Made by a program: the position numbers and the translations under genes. From Apostichopus japonicus (lineage: Eukaryota; Echinodermata; Holothuroidea; Aspidochirotida; Stichopodidae), in assembly GCF_037975245.1 (NCBI RefSeq), contig NC_092576.1, positions 6,062,001-6,126,000 on the forward strand: DNA of 64,000 nt. Reading direction: 5' to 3'. Positions 12,626-26,100 of this stretch are shown here, in pieces. How positions within the stretch are numbered: position 1 is the stretch's first letter; each line of letters begins with the position of its first letter. Under the pieces are notes generated by a model, which worked only from the letters and a program-made list of their open reading frames with translations, was not told the DNA's origin and searched no databases.

Positions 12626-13204
12626 CAGAGCCTTATATAGAGAGAGTTGCGACAACTGAAATTTGGGCGCCATTTTGGGGCCAAATGGGCAACATACAGT
12701 ATGTGTGGGAATGGGCGTTCAGGTGGATAGGGGAATTTTTCGATGGCATTGTAGAAGTGTGAGAGGGATTCTGGGTTTTATTTTTGGCCTGATAAAGTTG
12801 TGGTGCTTTTGGGCGCCGAGGCTGTGTAAGTAGGGCGTCGAGTGTCGAACGGGGGGGGGGGGGGGGAGGGATTGGCTGCGCTCAAGTTCAAGGGGATGAG
12901 GTTGGCACATTTGGAAGTTCAAATTCAACAGTTGATATTCTGGTACGGTAAAATTGTATTATGACTGGTTATATATCATATTGTAACACATATTGCACAG
13001 TTGCGGCGGAATAATGTACATTCTTCCATTGTTGCCATGGTAACCAAACAAAGCCTGTGATTGGTCAAAATTGGGATTAACTGTAACTTGAGCTAGCAAT
13101 GGCTGATGAAGTTGATATTTGGACATGTGACTGGTACTGACATGGTGCACAGAATCATGAAGCTAGGTCTTTGAAAATTGGTTGCTATGGTAACTAAATG
13201 GACC

Positions 13205-13350
13205 AATCACATCAGGCTTGGGGCGATTACATCTGAATGTAATCGATTACGATTACTTGAGAATGTATGATTACGATTACAGCCTAAAGTTGAAGTAATC
13301 GATTACATTGTAATGTAATCGTGATTACAATCATGATTACATTGTGGTTA
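13205..13350. repeat. Cluster of GATTAC / TAATCGATTAC motifs inside the P-like element
   Basis: Within about 140 bases, GATTAC or its complement occurs many times, often as the palindrome GTAATCGATTAC. This may be a subterminal or internal binding-site cluster of the transposon or a small insertion. I see no duplication flanking it. Confidence 0.6.
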
Positions 13351-14141
13351 CTTGCACAATCCTCTGCATATCTGTTTAATATAACTCTCTGCCGGGAAAT
13401 AGGGCAATGAAATAGGGCAAGGGAAGGGCATTTACAGTATATACGGACAAAATTGTGGAAGTATATCTACAATTCCTACCAGGCATTACACATTTATGCC
13501 TTAACACGTTTAAGATATTTAACCCATAAGTCCAGTAAAAAATACAATTTAAACAGACAAAGAGTAAACAGACAAATACTAAAGTAAAACAAATGAAGAC
13601 TTTCATGCAACACTATATTTTGTAAACTAATAATTTCTGCATAGCAGCAAAACTATAAACTGTTTTACATTATAACACCAAAATAAAACTAAACAGCTTC
13701 AATTCAAATCATCAAGTGCAAAGCAGAATGATTAATCATTTCAATGGTCTGCCAGATCGCCACCCAAATTTTCATAAATAATAATCCGAACAAGCTCATG
13801 ACTCAATGGAGCCAAGCAGTTTTTCATTAGGGGGCTAGGCTAGCCCTTGGTGATTTGTATTGCACACTGTGCTTCGTAGATCCCCGATTTGTCTTGCCAC
13901 GCTGGAGCCTTCAATTTAAGGAATATACCCACTAAACTTTGCAGAAATATTTTTATGCACCTTATAACAGATCTCATCCCAACATCGCAACTTTCTTGAT
14001 CAGAACTTGTTAAAAATAGACCATTTTCATGCCTGAAATTTATGCTGTTTTCTGTGATGTTAACTATGCGTGTATGTACACTGCACAGTGCATCATACAT
14101 AGCTGTAAGGACTGTGTGGTGTAACCCACAGACCTAGTTAT

Positions 14142-14796
14142 CAGGGATGTAAGTGCAGCCAAAAAAAAAACGGAAAACTATTCGGAGAAACCGGGGGAAT
14201 GTCGTCCTAACGCATCCTACTCCTAGCTCTGAATACTTACGCACTATCGTTATGTTAGGCTAGCTCAAAAGTATAAGCGCTCTAACACATCATACCCCTA
14301 GTTCTGACTACTTACACACTATCGTTATGTTAGGCTAGCTCCAAGTAACGAATACGTCGCAGCGAAATCCGGAATAAAAAACAGTCTCACATTTGAAAGC
14401 GATCACGAATATCGACTATCATATGCGTATCCCGTAGATTTAGCCGCTCACAAATATCACAAGCGTTATTCCGAAACTTATGTCGAGCACCAGCAGTTAC
14501 GAATCAACGTGAATTAGGCAAGGTTTTTCAACGACAGAAATGAGCTATGGCGATTTGAAGTTCGCACGTACGCAACGATGTTCACATGGCACACACAATG
14601 TTGTACAGTGCAATGCGATGTGTAACAGGAAATGGTATTTTGGTTGATCGATGAGTGAAAATTGAAGTTAGCTTGCTGCAACGGGCCAGGCATTTTTGCC
14701 GCGTTGTGTATTTGATATTTGTACAATTTTGTGGAACTTTATTGGAATTAAAAAAAAACCGGATTTCCGTAAAAATACGGAAGACTTACATCCCTG
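14142..14796. mobile_element. Nested hAT-like MITE inside the P-like element
   Basis: The ends are 13-bp inverted repeats CAGGGATGTAAGT and ACTTACATCCCTG, followed inside by A-rich and CGGAAA/TTTCCG inverted stretches. The flanks TAGTTAT and TGGTTAT suggest an old 7-8 bp duplication with one change. At 655 bp with no coding capacity, it contains a partly duplicated ~80-bp block at 14210-14345 (ACTATCGTTATGTTAGGCTAGCTC twice). The CAGGG terminus suggests hAT; the class is inferred. Confidence 0.7.
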
Positions 14797-14868
14797 TGGT
14801 TATGGACTAGGCTAGGCCTAGTGTTACGAATCTTAGTTCATTGTACTAGGCCTAGGTGAAGTACTCAC

Positions 14869-15021
14869 ATCACAAAGTTTGTGATTGGAGTTCGCCTTCC
14901 AGTGAAGCCTGTTCACTTTTGCCTCCCATGTTTTCCTCCTATCTAGGTTTGTTGGGAATCTGAAAAGTTTTGAACCGTTTTCAGGTCGATTTGAACAGCC
15001 CCACGCTGAACAGCCAGGCAT
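14869..15021 (-). CDS. First exon of a P-type transposase: N-terminal part of a THAP domain
   Basis: The ATG at 15021 opens MPGCSAWGCSNRPENG, the start of a THAP zinc finger (Cys-4 and Cys-9), followed by FRFPTNLDRRKTWEAKVNR and ending HKLCD at a GTGAGTAC donor. In THAP proteins the last Cys and His of the C2CH finger sit in C-x2-H; here the Cys is present and the His would come from the next exon, which I cannot find. The domain binds transposon-end DNA in the family. It lies about 150 bases inside the right terminus, where the 5' end of a P transposase gene is expected. Confidence 0.75.
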
Positions 15022-15181
15022 TTTGTGATGGCAGCGCAGATGTTGACTGCTCGAACGTACGTTGTTGTCGATCATACGGCCAGAATTAGTTGGCCCCAAA
15101 ATGGTGCCATGATGTCACGTGATCGAAAATTCCGGGACCCGAGTTGTCGCAACTCTCTCTATATAAGGCTCTGGTAGTATG

Positions 15182-16744
15182 CCACCTGCAACGCGTACTT
15201 CCTTTGTCATTTCTGCGTTCCATACGAAGTATCTATGCAACGCGTATCGTTGTGTTGATTTGGAGATTTATTAACCTTTTTAGTTTTGACATTCTGATAG
15301 AATAATGCTAACGCTTCGTTGTAGTTTGTAATGGCGATTCTATATAGGCTTAGAACATAAAAAGACATCGCCTACTTTACAATAGAATGTTTATTTACTT
15401 TATATGACTCAGCATGCGGCAAGGAGTACAGTAGCTACGCTTGTATTATCATGAATTCCATAACAATATGTCATAGCCTATTCAAATTGCTTGGACAATG
15501 AAGAGGCTAATTATATGTATATATATATATAGCTGCAGTAACGAGGCAGTGCTCATAATACCAAGTGGAATTTCCCAAATGTGTTAAGCAGTGAAGCCTT
15601 GAAAAGAGTGAATTGCGTTTGCGTTGAACGGCATAAAGCCATATCATTTGTACGTCTTCATACATACATTGTACATTCGACTCTAATATTGAATTTGACT
15701 TTACCCGTTTTTTTTTCTCGAAAGAGTCGGTGTAATTTTTACAACAGAGACATGCTATGGCTACCAGAAAGGTAAGAACTATACTCCTGCATTAAGAAAC
15801 AAGTTTGAACGTTTTTTCGCCTATAATGACTCACGCAAGTGGGGCGACAAATCGAAGTTACAATGTAGTAACGTAAGGACTAGCTACTAATGCAGCAATA
15901 CTATTGACATTTTAGGTATAAGCCCATTACCAAAATCTCTCAGCATAGCTTTTTAGTAGTACAGTACTACTATTGTAAGCATTGTTTGTATTCATATAGA
16001 CTAACATTAGGGTTAATGTAATTTCAAATTTGGCCAGTGTGGTATGGATATTACATTAGGTGCTTACGTGTCAATAAGATTACTTTGTCATTTGCCCAGT
16101 TTTTAGTGCAGTGGTGTATAACAGGAAGAAAATATCCCATTCGTTTGAGAAATTTTCAAGACTTGAATTTCATTCCTTATTGCAATTTGCATGCTTCATG
16201 GTTTATTTGATATTCTATTATAGTTGTGGAATGTTAATAGGCTACCTGTTATGCTGTTCAGGAGGGAGCATTTTTAATGCTTTGTAATGTTGTATTTAAC
16301 AGACCTTGATATGTTTTTATCTACTCGCTTTACTTCTATTTCAAAGTTCTTTATCATTTTATTTTGTGTTTTATTCTTATTTTTACTATGTTCTTTAAAT
16401 GTTTATATGTTTGTAATTTATGTTTTCTTCAATTATAAATTTTGTTAGAGGGCCTTATTAGGGCCTCATAGCATTTTTTTTTTGTATCTCTAGATGAGTT
16501 TACCCTTGAATGGTGAAACTTAAATCTGAACGTGAATACTAAATGTTCACCTCTTCAACTAGATGATGATTGAACAAGAGAATTTGCAAACATGACTGAC
16601 CAAAAGAAAATATATAACATAATATAGGCTTTCTACCTTGTAAAATGATTATAGATTCAAGTCATGTTAGAAATGACTTCACTATGATGAAGGAATGTTA
16701 TGTATGTTGGTACTGTACCTGAACAACTAATTAGCGAATTTGGA
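15182..16744. other. Stretch without a supported gene
   Basis: AT-rich sequence with a short TA run near 15517-15530 and a T-rich part at 16310-16490. Open frames are short and none resembles a known family. It may be the body of the element that carries the decayed transposase to its right, but no terminus is visible. Confidence 0.45.
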
Positions 16745-18040
16745 AAACTTTGGCAACGCTCGATGATGGCACTTTTAATCCTCCTCTGTCCTTGCGTCTT
16801 AGAATCAGTGAATACCTTTGAACATTCACAGCAGAATATGGATGGTCTTTAGCACTCTCAGAGATGGATATATTAATTTTGCACAGTCCATGCATTCAAT
16901 ATCTTGTCTCATTCTTCGAGAGACATAACCAGCAAGATAGTAGAGGCAGTTTTCTTGAATATCAGTTGGATAGTTCATGAACTGAAGACTCAGTAATGTT
17001 CTGTTACCTGGTAGTCTTGGTAATGTGGTGCCATTCCTCACCGGTGGTGCTCGTCTCCTTCTAGTCTTCCGTTGAAAAATGAATTCTTGAAGGCTATCAA
17101 ACATGAAACTCTTTTCTAGAAGAACTTGTTGAAATCAATGTTTTTATCAAATCACTTCTCAATGACCAAGAAAATTGTCGTGTTGTTGGATTATTGCCCC
17201 ATCCACCACGTTGCCTAACTTTATTGCAAAAAAAAAAAGTGATCTTGAGAAAACTTGTGCGTTAAAATATTATGCAGCGGGTTTGTCGACTTGGTTAGCA
17301 ACGTCTTGCTGAAACTTTGAGTTGACATAATAGTTATGATGATTACAACCACTGTTGTTTTCTTTCTTGTGGAATGAAGAGGGCATCCACTAACAGCTTT
17401 GAGACTTTCAAGAACTTTACAGCAGCTACTGAACCAGCCAGTCCATTCTGCCATGGAATGTTTCTCAAAGGGGCCTTTACACATTTGTCTGATGGTACCC
17501 TGGAGTTGCATTTATCAAATAGTCTATCAATGTTTCGAATGAATTCAATAGTCCCTTGGCTACCATCAAATGATGGGATCTTCATATCTTCTCTCAGAAA
17601 GTCAATGGCACCCGTAACAGAGGAACTCGGTGTCTGTACAGCTAAGCTTACATTCATTTTGAGTTTTCTCCATTAAAGGTACTTAGCTGTGTGTATTTCT
17701 CATCAATTTAAGCATGTGACATGCATCAAACATTATGTACACATTTTCATTTGGGAGGGTAGGATCAGGAAAGATTGACTGCCAATCAGGGAATGAAAGT
17801 TTAGCTCCAAGAATCTTTGCTGTGGATTGATTGGTGTAGCAGCCTTCAAATGTGAGACAATAGACGCTCCTTCTATGTTCAGTTAAAATTCCAATACATT
17901 GGTTAATCAACTGGGCTTGAGCTTGAGCTGAGAGTTTGTTAATAATGAAGTAACCCACAACATGCTTCAAGGTAGGGTAAGCCCCTACAACCTTAAACAC
18001 AAGACTTTCTGTAGCAAGTTCCTCATGCCTCTGCAATTAT
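16745..18040 (-). pseudogene. Decayed P-element/THAP9-type transposase (catalytic and C-terminal parts)
   Basis: Reading down the minus strand, separate frames give family landmarks in the right order. At 18036-17683 is an RNase-H-like part ending FDACHMLKLMRN. At 17657-17343 is the GTP-binding insertion (MNVSLAVQTPSSSVTGAIDFL, then FIRNIDRLFDKCNSR). At 17215-17130 is GGWGNNPTTRQFSWSLR, and at 17104-16826 is ENCLYYLAGYVSRRM followed by a CxxC. These are characteristic of P-element and THAP9 transposases. A stop follows LMRN, the linker before MNVSLAV is about 40 residues short, and at least two frame changes occur, so it is not functional as read. No THAP domain is found upstream; the THAP exon at 14869-15021 lies downstream of it and belongs to another element. 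Confidence 0.8.
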
Positions 18041-18337
18041 GCCTCCATAATAAAAAATAAAAATCTTCAAATTGAGGGTGCAAAAAGTTTGATGCATGTC
18101 TACAGTCAGTCACAGTCATAAGGATGAGATGTGAGCACAAGTAGTGGCTTGAGTGTGTCGCTTGCAAATAGACTATAGAGTTCAGAACATACCTGGCTAG
18201 GTTGAGTAGGATTTGGCCTATCTCAAAACTCAGCTTACTGGCTAGGCGTATACTGCTTATGTCCTTTTGTCAAATTGCAGTGTTTGGAAGATGTAACAAA
18301 TGGAAGATGTCTTTGAATATTTGAACAATTCTAGATA

Positions 18338-19755
18338 TAGACCGGCAGCCCAGTGCACTTTGATCAAACGAACGAGGTACCAATATCTGAGTATTGGAAC
18401 ATTTGTGGAAAAACCCAGTATATCCAAAAGTGGATATCTGCCGTGGTCGCTCTGCTGCATGTGGCCCCTGGGGCCGGTTAAAGGGGGTCCAAAAATGCAT
18501 CTGATCAAACGAACGAGGTACCACTTGAAACCAATGTCAACTTAATGCATGAATGCCACATAGTACTGAATGGCCCATGCCAGACAAATTTTCTGCTGCA
18601 AAGGGCCCGCCAGACGCCCAAGAAGGGCTCCTAAAAAAATGCATCTGATCAAACGAACGAGGTACCACTTGAAACCAATGTCAACTTAATGCATGAATGT
18701 CACAAAGTACTGAATGGCCTATGCCAGACAGATTTTCTGCTGCTAAGGGCCCGCCAGACGCCCCCAAATATGGCCCAAATGCCCATTAGCGTAGCATTGA
18801 CCCAGATTAAATATGCAAGGTACCACTCAAAACCGGTTTGGAATGTTCGGGTTGATCTTACAGACTATGGAAATCATCATGCCAGACAAATTTTCTGCTA
18901 CAAAGGGCCCGCCAGACGCCCCAAAAGGGCCCATAAAATGCATTTGATCAAACGAACGAGGTACCACTTGAAACCAATGTCAACTTAATGTATGAATGCC
19001 ACAAAGTACTGAATGGCCTATGCCAGACAAAATTTCTGCTGCTAAGGGCCCGCCAGACGCCCCCAAATATGGCCCAAATGCCCATTAGCGTAGCATTGAC
19101 CCAGATTAAATATGCAAGGTACCACTCAAAACCGGTTTGGAATGTTCGGGTTGATCTTACAGACTATGGAAATCATCATGCCAGACAAATTTTCTGCTAC
19201 AAAGGGCCCGCCAGACGCCCCAAAAGGGCCCATAAAATGCATTTGATCAAACGAACGAGGTACCACTTGAAACCAATGTCAACTTAATGTATGAATGCCA
19301 CAAAGTACTGAATGGCCTATGCCAGACAAAATTTCTGCTGCTAAGGGCCCGCCAGACGCCCCCAAATATGGCCCAAATGCCCATTAGCGTAGCATTGACC
19401 CAGATTAAATATGCAAGGTACCACTCAAAACCGGTTTGGAATGTTCGGGTTGATCTTACAGACTATGGAAGTCATCATGCCAGACAAATTTTCTGCTACA
19501 AAGGGCCCGCCAGACGCCCCAAAAGGGCCCATAAAAAATGCATTTGATCAAACGAACGAGGTACCGCTTGAAACCAATGTCAACTTAATGCATGAATGCC
19601 ACTGGAGCAGATTAACCGGCCCCAGGGGCCACTTGCAGCAGAGCGACCACGGCAGACATCCACTTTTGGATATACTGGGTTTTTCCACAAATGTTCCAAT
19701 ACTTAGATATTGGTACCTCGTTCGTTTGATCAAAGTGCACTGGGCTGCCGGTCTA
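18338..19755. mobile_element. Foldback DNA transposon, copy 1 (FB1)
   Basis: It starts TAGACCGGCAGCCCAGTGC and ends with the exact complement, the terminal inverted repeats running about 150 bp. Between them are three ~299-bp tandem units (from about 18689, 18988 and 19287), each rich in GATCAAACGAACGAGGTACC and GCCAGACAAATTTTCTGCT. There is no transposase. The flanks are ATA on the left (18335-18337) and TCA on the right (19756-19758), which do not match each other but do match the flanks of copy 2 when inverted. The superfamily is not assigned. Confidence 0.9.
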
Positions 19756-19773
19756 TCATTATGGGGTATTAAA

Positions 19774-19779
19774 TTTATT
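19774..19779 (-). promoter_or_regulatory. Polyadenylation signal of copy R
   Basis: TTTATT on the plus strand is AATAAA on the sense strand, about 125 bases after the TGA (19903-19905), in the same context as in copy L. It sits only 18 bases from the FB1 element. Confidence 0.65.
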
Positions 19780-20104
19780 GAAGATTCCCTGTGTGTTAAC
19801 GAGCAAAGCTGCATTCTTCCTTTTCTTTCTTAGTCCTTTCTGTTAAAAAAGAGAGATGATTCAGTTGGATCATACGGACGTCGTCCAACTGCCTTTCAAA
19901 TTTCAAACTTTCACATCGGATGGCGATTGTTTATGATCCCAGTCTTCCAAAAGCTTTGCTCTAATTAATTGAAATATACAAATATATTTATAAATACAAG
20001 CAGAATAGGAGCATGTTTCCATTTTTATTAAAACAATGTAAACTATCTCAGTGATTAGTTATAACTCTTAATACTTACATATTGTACATTGGCTTAGTGA
20101 GTGT

Positions 20105-23100
20105 GCGAAAGGACGGCAAAGGACGAGATCTGTAGTGCAGTTTACTTATTGTACACAAATAACGTCATTATTACTGTAGCTTATTGTTTGTGCACAAAGT
20201 AAAACATTTTTACTGTAGCTTAGTGATTGTACACAAAGTAAGACATTAGTACTGTAGCTTATTGACTGTGAACAAAGTAAGACATTAGTAATGTAGCTTA
20301 TTGACTGTGCACATATGACGACATTAGTACTGTAGCTTATTGGCTGTGCACATATGACGACATTAGTACTGTAGCTTATTGACTGTGCACATATGACGAC
20401 ATTAGTACTGCAGCTTATTGACTGTGCACATATGACGACATTAGTACTGCAGCTTACTGACTGTGCACATATGACGACATTTGTACTGTAGCTTATTGAC
20501 TGTGCACATATGACGACATTAGTACTGTAGCTTAGAGATTGTACACAAATGATGACAAGGGTACAGTAGCTTAGAGATTGTACACAAATGATGACGTTAG
20601 TAATGTAGCTTATTGACTGTACACAAAGTAAGACGTTATAATACTGTAGCTTATTGACTGTGCACATATGGCGACATAAGTACTGTAGCTTATTGACTGT
20701 GCACATATGACGACATTAGTACTGCAGCTTATTGACTGTGCACATATGACGACATTTGTACTGTAGCTTATTGACTGTGCACATATGACGACATTAGTAC
20801 TGTAGCTTAGAGATTGTACACAAATGATGACAAGGGTACAGTAGCTTAGAGATTGTACACAAATGATGACGTTAGTAATGTAGCTTATTGACTGTACACA
20901 AAGTAAGACGTTATAATACTGTAGCTTATTGACTGTGCACATATGGCGACATAAGTACTGTAGCTTATTGACTGTGCACATATGACGACATTAGTACTGT
21001 AGCTTATTGGCTGTGCACATATGACGACATTAGTACTGTAGCTTATTGACTGTGCACATATGACGACATTAGTACTGCAGCTTATTGACTGTGCACATAT
21101 GACGACATTAGTACTGCAGCTTATTGACTGTGCACATATGACGACATTTGTACTGTAGCTTATTGACTGTGCACATATGACGACATTAGTACTGTAGCTT
21201 ATTGACTGTGCACATATGACGACATTAGTACTGTAGCTTATTGGCTGTGCACATATGACGACATTAGTACTGTAGCTTATTGACTGTGCACATATGACGA
21301 CATTAGTACTGTAGCTTATTGGCTGTGCACATATGACGACATTAGTACTGTAGCTTATTGACTGTGCACATATGACGACATTAGTACTGTAGCTTATTGG
21401 CTGTGCACATATGACGACATTAGTACTGTAGCTTATTGACTGTGCACATATGACGACATTAGTACTGCAGATTATTGACTGTGCACATATGACGACATTA
21501 GTACTGCAGCTTATTGACTGTGCACATATGACGACATTTGTACTGTAGCTTATTGACTGTGCACATATGACGACATTAGTACTGTAGCTTAGAGATTGTA
21601 CACAAATGATGACAAGGGTACAGTAGCTTAGAGATTGTACACAAAGTAAGACGTTAGTACTGTAGCTTATTGACTGTGCACATATGACGACATTAGTACT
21701 GTAGCTTATTGACTGTGCACATATGACGACATTAGTACTGTAGCTTATTGGCTGTGCACATATGACGACATTAGTACTGTAGCTTATTGACTGTGCACAT
21801 ATGACGACATTAGTACTGTAGCTTATTGGCTGTGCACATATGACGACATTAGTACTGTAGCTTATTGACTGTGCACATATGGCGACATTAGTACTGTAGC
21901 TAATTGGCTGTGCACATATGACGACATTAGTACTGTAGCTAATTGGCTGTGCACATATGACGACATTAGTACTGCAGCTTATTGACTGTGCACATATGAC
22001 GACATTAGTACTGCAGCTTATTGACTGTGCACATATGACGACATTTGTACTGTAGCTTATTGACTGTGCACATATGACGACATTAGTACTGCAGCTTATT
22101 GACTGTGCACATATGACGACATTTGTACTGTAGCTTATTGACTGTGAACATATGACGACATTAGTACTGTAGCTTAGAGATTGTACACAAATGATGACAA
22201 GGGTACAGTAGCTTAGAGATTGTACACAAAGTAAGACGTTAGTACTGTAGCTTATTGATTGTACACAAAGTAAGACGTTATAATACTGTAGCTTATTGAC
22301 TGTGCACATATGGCGACATTAGTACTGTAGCTTATTGACTGTGCACATATGACGACATTAGTACTGTAGCTTATTGGCTGTGCACATATGACGACATTAG
22401 TACTGTAGCCTATTGACTGTGCACATATGACGACATTAGTACTGCAGCTTATTGACTGTGCACATATGACGACATTAGTACTGCAGCTTATTGACTGTGC
22501 ACATATGACGACATTTGTACTGCAGCTTATTGACTGTGCACATATGACGACATTTGTACTGTAGCTTATTGACTGTGCACATATGACGACATTAGTACTG
22601 TAGCTTAGAGATTGTACACAAATGATGACAAGGGTACAGTAGCTTAGAGATTGTACACAAAGTAAGACGTTAGAACTGTAGCTTATTGATTGTACACAAA
22701 GTAAGACGTTATAATACTGTAGCTTATTGACTGTGCACATATGGCGACATTAGTACTGTAGCTTATTGACTGTGCACATATGACGACATTAGTACTGTAG
22801 CTTATTGGCTGTGCACATATGACGACATTAGTACTGTAGCTTATTGACTGTGCACATATGACGACATTAGTACTGCAGCTTATTGACTGTGCACATATGA
22901 CGACATTAGTACTGCAGCTTATTGACTGTGCACATATGACGACATTCGTACTGTAGCTTATTGACTGTGCACATATGACGACATTAGTACTGTAGCTTAG
23001 AGATTGTACACAAATGATGACAAGGGTACAGTAGCTTAGAGATTGTACACAAAGTAAGACGTTAGTACTGTAGCTTATTGACTGTGCACATATGACGACA

Positions 23101-26100
23101 TTAGTACTGTAGCTTATTGACTGTGCACATATGACGACATTAGTACTGTAGCTTATTGGCTGTGCACATATGACGACATTAGTACTGTAGCTTATTCACT
23201 GTGCACATATGACGACATTAGTACTGTAGCTTATTGGCTGTGCACATATGACGACATTAGTACTGTAGCTTATTGACTGTGCACATATGGCGACATTAGT
23301 ACTGTAGCTAATTGGCTGTGCACATATGACGACATTAGTATTGTAGCTTATTGACTGTGCACATATGACGACATTAGTACTGCAGCTTATTGACTGTGCA
23401 CATATGACGACATTAGTACTGCAGCTTATTGACTGTGCACATATGACGACATTTGTACTGTAGCTTATTGACTGTGCACATATGACGACATTAGTACTGC
23501 AGCTTATTGACTGTGCACATATGACGACATTTGTACTGTAGCTTATTGACTGTGAACATATGACGACATTAGTACTGTAGCTTAGAGATTGTACACAAAT
23601 GATGACAAGGGTACAGTAGCTTAGAGATTGTACACAAAGTAAGACGTTAGTACTGTAGCTTATTGATTGTACACAAAGTAAGACGTTATAATACTGTAGC
23701 TTATTGACTGTGCACATATGGCGACATTAGTACTGTAGCTTATTGACTGTGCACATATGACGACATTAGAACTGTAGCTTATTGGCTGTGCACATATGAC
23801 GACATTAGTACTGTAGCTTATTGACTGTGCACATATGACGACATTAGTACTGCAGCTTATTGACTGTGCACATATGACGACATTAGTACTGCAGCTTATT
23901 GACTGTGCACATATGACGACATTTGTACTGTAGCTTATTGACTGTGCACATATGACGACATTAGTACTGTAGCTTAGAGATTGTACACAAATGATGACAA
24001 GGGTACAGTAGCTTAGAGATTTTACACAAAGTAAGACGTTAGTACTGTAGCCTATTGATTGTACACAAAGTAAGACGTTATAATACTGTAGCTTATTGAC
24101 TGTGCACATATGGCGACATTAGTACTGTAGATTATTGACTGTGCACATATGACGACATTAGTACTGTAGCTTATTGGCTGTGCACATATGACGACATTAG
24201 TACTGTAGCTTATTGACTGTGCACATATGACGACATTAGTACTGCAGCTTATTGACTGTGCACATATGGCGACATTAGTACTGTAGCTTATTGGCTGTGC
24301 ACATATGACGACATTAGTACTGTAGCTTATTGACTGTGCACATATGACGACATTAGTACTGCAACTTATTGACTGTGCACATATGACGACATTAGTACTG
24401 CAGCTTATTGACTGTGCACATATGACGACATTTGTACTGCAGCTTATTGACTGTGCACATATGACGACATTAGTATTGTAGCTTATTGACTGTGCACATA
24501 TGGCGACATTAGTACTGTAGCTTATTGGCTGTGCACATATGACGACATTAGTACTGTAGCTTATTGACTGTGCACATATCACGACATTAGTACTGCAGCT
24601 TATTGACTGTGCACATATGACGACATTAGTACTGCAGCTTATTGACTGTGCACATATGACGACATTTGTACTGCAGCTTATTGACTGTGCACATATGACG
24701 ACATTAGTACTGTAGCTTAATGACTGTGCACATATGACGACATTAGTACTGTAGCTTAGAGATTGTACACAAATGATGACAAGGGTACAGTAGCTTAGAG
24801 ATTTTACACAAAGTAAGACGTTAGTACTGTAGCCTATTGATTGTACACAAAGTAAGACGTTATAATACTGTAGCTTATTGACTGTGCACATATGGCGACA
24901 TTAGTACTGTAGCTTATTGACTGTGCACATATGACGACATTAGTACTGTAGCTTATTGGCTGTGCACATATGACGACATTAGTACTGCAGCTTATTGACT
25001 GTGCACATATGACGACATTAGTACTGCAGCTTATTGACTGTGCACATATGACGACATTTGTACTGCAGCTTATTGACTGTGCACATATGACGACATTTGT
25101 ACTGTAGCTTATTGACTGTGCACATATGACGACATTAGTACTGTAGCTTAGAGATTGTACACAAAGGATGACAAGGGTACAGTAGCTTAGAGATTGTACA
25201 CAAAGTAAGACGTTAGTACTGTAGCTTAGAGATTGTACACAAAGTAAGACGTTATAATACTGTAGCTTATTGACTGTGCACATATGGCGACATTAGTACT
25301 GTAGCTTATTGACTGTGCACATATGACGACATTAGTACTGTAGCTTATTGGCTGTGCACATATGACGACATTAGTACTGTAGCTTATTGACTGTGCACAT
25401 ATGACGACATTAGTACTGCAGCTTATTGACTGTGCACATATGACGACATTAGTACTGCAGCTTATTGACTGTGCACATATGACGACATTTGTACTGTAGC
25501 TTATTGACTGTGCACATATGACGACATTAGTACTGTAGCTTAGAGATTGTACACAAATGATGACAAAGGTACAGTAGCTTAGAGATTGTACACAAAGTAA
25601 AACGTTAGTACTGTAGCTTATTGATTGTACACAAAGTAAGACGTTATAATACTGTAGCTTATTGACTGTGCACATATGGCGACATTAGTACTGTAGCTTA
25701 TTGACTGTGCACATATGACGACATTAGTACTGTAGCTTATTGGCTGTGCATATATGACGACATTAGTACTGTAGCTTATTGACTGTGCACATATGACGAC
25801 ATTAGTACTGTAGCTTATTGGCTGTGCACATATGACGACATTAGTACTGAAGCTTATTGACTGTGCACATATGGCGACATTAGTACTGTAGCTAATTGGC
25901 TGTGCACATATGACGACATTAGTACTGTAGCTTATTGACTGTGCACATATGACGACATTAGTACTGCAGCTTATTGACTGTGCACATATGACGACATTAG
26001 TACTGCAGCTTATTGACTGTGCACATATGACGACATTTGTACTGTAGCTTATTGACTGTGCACATATGACGACATTAGTACTGTAGCTTAGAGATTTTAC

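Larger units (their letters stand above)
12626..15173 (-). mobile_element. P-element-like DNA transposon derivative with THAP exon
   Basis: The termini are 32-bp perfect inverted repeats beginning CAGAGCCTTATATAG. They are flanked by an exact 8-bp duplication, GTAGTATG, at 12618-12625 and 15174-15181. Just inside, a second inverted pair (GGCCCCAAAATGG and its complement) is seen. A CA terminus, an 8-bp duplication and an N-terminal THAP exon on the minus strand (14869-15021) fit the P superfamily. At 2,548 bp with no recognisable catalytic domain it looks deleted and non-autonomous. It also contains a nested MITE (14142-14796) and a GATTAC cluster. hAT is the alternative by duplication length, but the THAP exon favours P. 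Confidence 0.85.

Noticed and set aside
14833-18040. THAP exon and decayed transposase as one P element
   Set aside because: Both are on the minus strand, but the THAP exon lies downstream of the transposase, and the exact ends of the element at 12626-15173 exclude the transposase.
18300-19833. Open frames of 80-140 codons inside foldback copy 1 (and similar ones in copy 2) as genes
   Set aside because: They repeat with the ~299-bp units, occur on both strands, and translate transposon inverted repeats.
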